DNA of 61,629 nucleotides from a virus: the IMG/VR virus record IMGVR_UViG_3300043772_002642, positions 1 to 61,629 of that record. One strand, written 5' to 3'. The notes under the pieces are model-generated. The model did no database searches. It was not told the DNA's origin and was given only the letters and a program-made list of their open reading frames with translations. The position numbers and the translations under genes were made by a program. Each line of letters opens with the position of its first letter. Position 1 is the first letter of the stretch. Below are positions 57,604-61,629 of this stretch, one piece after another.

Positions 57604-57623
57604 CTCAATTCAGTGTCCTACTT

Positions 57624-57806
57624 TTATTTTGTAGCTGTAGATACTGCTGTTGAATCAGTAACAACTACTGATTCTGTAACAACAACTGCAGTTGTGTCAA
57701 CTGCGGCTACAGCTGTACTATCAGTTTTAGGGGCTTCAGCTTCCGATGAAGATCCACAAGCGGTCATAAGACCAATAACACTTAGAGCTAAGATAACTTT
57801 TTTCAT
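57624..57806 (-). CDS. Small lipoprotein
   Basis: 60 residues with a type II signal peptide and lipobox (LMTAC17), then Gly-Ser-Ser and a Thr/Val/Ala-rich low-complexity tail. Typical of short Bacteroidota lipoproteins; in a phage it could act in surface exclusion or as an outer spanin. Own terminator downstream. Confidence 0.8.
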   Translation of the reverse strand: MKKVILALSVIGLMTACGSSSEAEAPKTDSTAVAAVDTTAVVVTESVVVTDSTAVSTATK

Positions 57807-57874
57807 TTTGTTTTTTGTTTTTTTCTTGTTTATGTGATTAATTATAATGAATTTCTTTCTAATTGTAAATATGC

Positions 57875-58771
57875 TTAGACCAATAAAAGACCAAATTTTT
57901 TACGATATTCTAATACAGAAAGTTCTTTTGCTTTTGATTCAAACATCATATCTAAATCGTAACCATACGTATTAACTTCATTAACAACATAGTCATGATG
58001 AGCACGAAAGTTTTGTTCATCACGAGGTTCAGATATATGGACTGTTGGTGTTATGTCGGAAGGCCAAGTTGCCACGGCAAGTTTTAAGGCATCTTCCGTA
58101 CTCATACCGTCATTGTGACAGTTATGGTGATGATAATCAAATACAATAGGTATTTTAGTGTGTTCATGAATGTATAATAAATCCTTTACCGTAAACATAT
58201 TTGGTTTATCGTCATTCTCAACAGTCAAACGTTTTTTTGTATTTTCACCAAGTAATTGGAAGTTATCAACCCAACGTTTCATCGCATCTTGTTTATTACC
58301 ATAAGCACCACCAACGTGGATGTTAATTTTAGAAAAAGGTGAAACAGGTAAACCTATCATATCCATAATTTCTGAATGTTTGTCTAATTCTGAAATTGTT
58401 TTTTTAACAACACTCTCACTAGGTGAGGCTAAAACATTAAAGGGACCTGGGTGAAAACTTAAACGATGATTATATTGCCTGACAAGGTTACCTAAACCAC
58501 TTAATAAATTTTTAATTTTACCAATATCAGGTAAGTCATCAAAATTATATTCACTAGACCAAGGAAACATGTCAGAACTCATACGATAAAGATTAATACC
58601 GTTTTTTTCATTCCACTTAATAACCTCAATAAGGTCACGAACATTTTGTAAAGAAAGTTCTGAAACATAATTAAGACCTTTAGAATCAAAGGTTTTACGA
58701 ATCATACCACGATTAGTCGTGATATTCTTCTCACCCAAGGTCATATTGATACAAGCATATCCAATTCGCAT
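57875..58771 (-). CDS. uvsE: UV DNA damage endonuclease (UvsE/UVDE)
   Basis: 298 residues from ATG 58771 (MRIGYACIN), 3 nt after TATATTTG. TIM-barrel family motifs: 'RIGYACINMTL', 'YRMSSDMFPWSSEY', 'RLSFHPGPFNVL', 'INIHVGGAYGNK', 'LTVENDDK', 'PIVFDYHHHNCH' and 'VHISEP', including the metal-binding His and Glu. It nicks 5' of UV photoproducts and is found in several large phages. Confidence 0.95.
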   Translation of the reverse strand: MRIGYACINMTLGEKNITTNRGMIRKTFDSKGLNYVSELSLQNVRDLIEVIKWNEKNGINLYRMSSDMFPWSSEYNFDDLPDIGKIKNLLSGLGNLVRQYNHRLSFHPGPFNVLASPSESVVKKTISELDKHSEIMDMIGLPVSPFSKINIHVGGAYGNKQDAMKRWVDNFQLLGENTKKRLTVENDDKPNMFTVKDLLYIHEHTKIPIVFDYHHHNCHNDGMSTEDALKLAVATWPSDITPTVHISEPRDEQNFRAHHDYVVNEVNTYGYDLDMMFESKAKELSVLEYRKKFGLLLV

Positions 58772-58820
58772 ACACAAATATAGTTATTTATATTTTATTA
58801 AACAATCTTATATTATTGTT

Positions 58821-59003
58821 ATGAAAAATTATTTTGTTGATGCATATGTTAAAACTAAATCACCTGATTTTATTATGGCTTACGTAAAGATGATGGAAGA
58901 ATATGTACCATATCTTAAAAATGGTAAGTTAGAATACAAAGAAAAATCAATTAGTCCTGAACATAGGTTAAAACCACATATATTTATTAGTAATGGAAGA
59001 TAA
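58821..59003 (+). CDS. Small unknown protein (60 aa)
   Basis: ATG at 58821, shortly after a TATTATTG box. Contains 'FIMAYVKMMEEYVPYLKNGK'. Overlaps the next gene by 11 bases. Unknown. Confidence 0.6.
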   Translation: MKNYFVDAYVKTKSPDFIMAYVKMMEEYVPYLKNGKLEYKEKSISPEHRLKPHIFISNGR

Positions 59004-59232
59004 AGCTAGTAAAGTGTTTATTATTTTGGATTCTATACTTGAGTCTAAAGCTAGATACATTGAGATTTCTAAAAACAATGAATCTATTTTTAAAGTTAAG
59101 TTAATTACTGAGGCGGAAGATATGGTTGAATTTTTAGACGGGTTTTTTGATAACGGTTTTACTGTTAAAGAAATTAGTAAAAAAGAATTTGACGATTTTG
59201 AAGGTATAGAAACTTTAAAATTTAATATCTAA
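58993..59232 (+). CDS. Small unknown protein (79 aa)
   Basis: Acidic alpha/beta protein ('KVFIILDSILESKARYIEIS'), coupled to the gene before. No family recognised. Confidence 0.62.
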   Translation: MEDKASKVFIILDSILESKARYIEISKNNESIFKVKLITEAEDMVEFLDGFFDNGFTVKEISKKEFDDFEGIETLKFNI

Positions 59233-59263
59233 AGACATATTTATTATTAAACATAAAGGTAAA

Positions 59264-59677
59264 ATGAAAAAAAGAGTTAGAATTAACAATGATAAAGTTA
59301 AAAAACTTGTTAGTGAAAAACTAAAACAGGGTGGTACCTTTGTGCATGAATCTAAAATCGATAAAGCAATTAAACAATATTTAAGTGAACGTAAAGAAGG
59401 TTTAGATCCTGAAAACGCTCCTGAATATGAAGAAAAAAACTTTAGTGATAGAGCTAAAAAAAGTTTTAGTGATATGACTAAGGCTTTATATGATATTGTT
59501 GAGGACTTAATGATAATTCAAACAAAAGAACCAGATGTTTTAGTTGATATGTACCCTGAAGAAGTTTATTCAGAAGGTTATATAGAAGAGGTTGTTAACC
59601 AATTAGAACTTATCATAGAACATCTTGAATACTTGGAAGGTTTTAACCCAGAAGATTTTGAGGATTTTAAAAATTAA
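59264..59677 (+). CDS. Helical acidic protein with CTS-like N-terminus
   Basis: 137 residues. The basic helical start (MKKRVRINNDKVKKLVSEKL) is followed by 'FVHESKIDKAIKQYLSE42-RK', resembling the bipartite CTS of the genes at 1205 and 52844, but the site lies further in. TATTTATT upstream. Body is acidic and helical. Confidence 0.62.
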   Translation: MKKRVRINNDKVKKLVSEKLKQGGTFVHESKIDKAIKQYLSERKEGLDPENAPEYEEKNFSDRAKKSFSDMTKALYDIVEDLMIIQTKEPDVLVDMYPEEVYSEGYIEEVVNQLELIIEHLEYLEGFNPEDFEDFKN

Positions 59678-59727
59678 TATTTAGTATCAATTATAAATTA
59701 TTTAGTTTTATCTAAACAATCAAATTT

Positions 59728-59973
59728 ATGATAGATGAATTATACGATTCCGTATTAAGTATTACAAATCAAACAGGTTATATAGATAAAATAGTGGAAA
59801 TTGAAGATAAAAAATCTCATTTACGCTGGTCTTCGAACAATCTATTCAAACACAATAACCATAAAATTTACAATCCAAATTACCCAATAAAAACTTTTTC
59901 ACACGATTACAATTTTAGACTACCTTTTTCTTTTATAATAAAAGAAGATGGTACCATTGATAATGTTGATTGA
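59728..59973 (+). CDS. Small unknown protein (81 aa)
   Basis: Starts MIDELYDSVLSITNQTG; Asn/His/Tyr-rich middle. No family recognised. Confidence 0.58.
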   Translation: MIDELYDSVLSITNQTGYIDKIVEIEDKKSHLRWSSNNLFKHNNHKIYNPNYPIKTFSHDYNFRLPFSFIIKEDGTIDNVD

Positions 59974-59981
59974 TATTTATA
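59974..59981 (+). promoter_or_regulatory. Late-type box TATTTATA
   Basis: TATTTATA-TTTG-ATG: 4 nt before 59986; it overlaps the end of the preceding gene's stop region. Confidence 0.58.
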
Positions 59982-59985
59982 TTTG

Positions 59986-61209
59986 ATGGCAATTAAAGGA
60001 CATAAAGAAAGAGCGTTATTACGTAGAGGTTATCAAGTTCAAGAGGCTTTACAACGTAGACCTTTATTGAATGAAAATTCTTTTTTACGTAGAAATCTAA
60101 TTTTAGAATATGAAGATATAGACGAAGGTTTAAACCTATACCAACTTTGTGATAAAGAACGTAAATCAGGAAACCAAAACGGTATTTATTGTAAATTAGT
60201 GGATATTTTAGAAGATATTTCAAGTACCTCACCAATTTTAGCGAAAAAAACTTTTAAATCAATTTTAAAAATATATAAATTTTTTAGACCTAAAGAGTTA
60301 GATAATAGGGTTGTTTTTGGAAAAACTATAGAAGCAGTATTAAAAAATGAAAACCCCGGTAATTCGTTAAGGTTAATAGCTAAATTTTTATCTGACCCTT
60401 ATTTTAAAGAAGATGATGTTAAAAAGGCTTTAATAAAATTTAGAAACCAAGAATCGGTTGCACAAGACGAGTTAGAAGAATTTTTGAAAAAAGCTAGGTT
60501 TAAAGAATATTCTAAATATGAAGAATCTTTCTCTGGAGAAAACTTTAAACTTTTAAGAGGTATTAGTAAATTGTCACACGGTCAAATAGACCCTGAAACT
60601 GGTAAATCTAAATCTTTTTTTAAATTAATATTAGCTGTATATAAGGGTTCAATAGATTTAGAAAATTTTATAAATTCAGTAGCCGATGCGGTTTTAAAAA
60701 CTGATGTAAAAGATTTGTTATATAAATCAGATTTAAATGTTTTAAAAGACTTAAAAGTAGGTGAAGACGTTATAATCCCAGCTGGTTCAAGTATTGAGGT
60801 TAAAAAATTTGATTACGAAATAGATAGTTATTTTTCAGAATATTTTTCAATATACAAAAGTAGTGACCTACCTGAAGAAGCCTACCAAGAAGATTTTAAA
60901 AATTTATATAACCAAATAATAAATGGTATTTTTAAAATAGTAGAAAAAAAAGGTCAGTTCATGATTAACAAAATATCTGATAATGTTGATGGTATCATGT
61001 TTGATAAAAATATTATTATTTTAAAAAAAGATATTGAATTTTATTGGAGTAATAAAGGTCAAAGAGGTTGTGATGAACTTAGGTTGAGTATTAGATTTAG
61101 GGTTATGAATCCTGAAATTACAGGTTATATTTATGATTCAAAAACACATAGTAATCAATTAACACCACAAGAAATTAGTTTAAATCCTAAAACAAAAGTT
61201 TTCTGTTAA
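59986..61209 (+). CDS. Large protein with CTS-like sites, unknown
   Basis: 407 residues from ATG 59986. The N-terminal 40 residues are strongly basic with two sites, PLLNE30-N and LILE41-Y, so a longer propeptide may be removed. The rest is a helical middle and a beta-rich C-terminus ('VDGIMFDKNIIILKKDIEFY'). Convergent with, and overlapping by 4 bases, the gene at the window edge. No family recognised. Confidence 0.7.
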   Translation: MAIKGHKERALLRRGYQVQEALQRRPLLNENSFLRRNLILEYEDIDEGLNLYQLCDKERKSGNQNGIYCKLVDILEDISSTSPILAKKTFKSILKIYKFFRPKELDNRVVFGKTIEAVLKNENPGNSLRLIAKFLSDPYFKEDDVKKALIKFRNQESVAQDELEEFLKKARFKEYSKYEESFSGENFKLLRGISKLSHGQIDPETGKSKSFFKLILAVYKGSIDLENFINSVADAVLKTDVKDLLYKSDLNVLKDLKVGEDVIIPAGSSIEVKKFDYEIDSYFSEYFSIYKSSDLPEEAYQEDFKNLYNQIINGIFKIVEKKGQFMINKISDNVDGIMFDKNIIILKKDIEFYWSNKGQRGCDELRLSIRFRVMNPEITGYIYDSKTHSNQLTPQEISLNPKTKVFC

Positions 61210-61629
61210 TAATTTTTAACAACACTTTTTCCTGTTATAGCATTGTAATTGATTAAAATTCTACACAAATCTACAGGTATTATCACCCTATCTGATTCAA
61301 AGATAAATCTTTTGGGTACATTTTCAAAAATAGCGACATGGTATTCCTGACCACTCTGTTTTCCAAAAATTAATAAATCGGTGTTATAATCCCTTCTTAA
61401 CGAATCGGTAGATACATACCAATATTTTTTACCTTTCGATAGATTCCCAAATGTTTTAACTTGTGCGGTTGAAGATTTTTTAGGGAATCCATTATAATTT
61501 GAATCTATAGTCATATCAACACCAGCAAAGTCTAAACTACCACCAGCTTCGGAAACCATAGTAACTTTAGTTTCAGGTAATGATTCTAAAACAATTTTAA
61601 CAAAATTTTCCCTTTTAACCCCACTACGT
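61206..61629 (-). CDS. Partial protein, possible PD-(D/E)XK-like nuclease
   Basis: The frame continues to the window edge, so the start is outside; at least 140 residues. 'GGSLDFAGVDMTIDSNYNG' followed by 'STAQVKTF' resembles the D...(E/Q)xK layout of restriction-type nucleases (D, then QVK). With one end missing this is only a suggestion. Confidence 0.5.
   Translation of the reverse strand, partial: RSGVKRENFVKIVLESLPETKVTMVSEAGGSLDFAGVDMTIDSNYNGFPKKSSTAQVKTFGNLSKGKKYWYVSTDSLRRDYNTDLLIFGKQSGQEYHVAIFENVPKRFIFESDRVIIPVDLCRILINYNAITGKSVVKNY

Noticed and set aside
57613-57837. Forward 74-codon frame opposite the lipoprotein gene
   Set aside because: Mirror of the Thr/Val/Ala repeats; the reverse strand has a lipobox, start and terminator.
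1-61629. Bacterial chromosome origin of the window because of IF-3, histidine kinases and a lipoprotein
   Set aside because: Gene density, overlaps, lysis enzymes, RNA repair cassette, homing endonuclease and the CTS pattern fit a large phage better; a large prophage or plasmid-like phage cannot be excluded without the rest of the genome.

Overview
The window reads as part of a very large tailed-phage genome infecting a Bacteroidota (probably flavobacterial) host; this is an inference, because no capsid, terminase or tail gene lies inside it. Supporting signs: about 30% GC, densely packed small genes with ATGA/TAATG overlaps, and a phage-type toolkit: holin-like and M15 endolysin pair, GH19 lysozyme, T4-like RNA ligase plus polynucleotide kinase, ATP DNA ligase, UvsE repair nuclease, an Acb1-like 2H phosphoesterase, a YGGRGI/HNH-type homing endonuclease. 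Translation factor IF-3 is encoded, as in several huge phages. Promoter boxes have the Bacteroidota form TATNTTTG.

The most striking content is a large set of otherwise unrelated proteins (about 25) that begin with a short basic amphipathic peptide ending in (L/I)-x-E, such as MKNLIRKILKE, IIRLTEnDLERMVKKIIKE, ILEQLLTE or LLNE. This is the form of the T4 capsid-targeting sequence (CTS) that the prohead protease removes from internal and injected proteins. Several proteins repeat the same kind of site internally (TxDIFNQLNE-S, often followed by an acidic F(D/G)W box), so that they look like polyproteins cut into modules of about 100-125 residues. I infer a protease-processed, capsid-packaged cargo set; cargo folds include HExxH metallopeptidases, an ART-like protein, a HAD-like phosphatase, a GNAT-like protein, SH3/KOW-like modules and a Cys-Trp 'YGxxTxWC' family with five members.

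Layout. 0-1.2 kb: end of an unknown gene, IF-3, a secreted/membrane protein. 1.2-5.1 kb: reverse-strand cargo genes interrupted by a structured RNA of about 500 nt (3473-3975). 5.1-8.8 kb: Acb1-like protein, small genes, a metallopeptidase. 8.8-12.9 kb: a two-component cassette (two histidine kinases, a receiver protein, a membrane coiled coil). 12.9-13.9 kb: lysis genes on the reverse strand. 13.9-24 kb: more metallopeptidases, a YGxxTxWC protein and modular polyproteins. 24-29.7 kb: GH19 lysozyme, Zn-ribbon proteins, a class II tRNA-synthetase-like protein with an attenuator-like leader, RNA ligase and kinase, ferritin-like protein. 29.7-36.9 kb: small membrane proteins and an operon of four CTS genes. 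36.9-46.6 kb: homing endonuclease, small genes, a pseudoknotted non-coding region (39.84-40.45 kb), SPFH protein, a GC-rich low-complexity island, and a 0.75-kb RNA locus with three tRNA-like modules. 46.6-56 kb: polyproteins and more cargo genes. 56-61.6 kb: DNA ligase, lipoprotein, UvsE, further cargo genes.

Two promoter classes are visible. TATNTTT(G/A) lies exactly 4 nt before the start codon of at least 14 genes, mostly enzymes and small accessory genes. TATTTAT(A/T), often preceded by GA, lies upstream of the CTS, lysis and related genes, commonly 3-5 nt before the start. The spacing suggests leaderless or nearly leaderless mRNAs and an early/late division. Stop codons TAA, TGA and TAG are all used, so the standard code applies.
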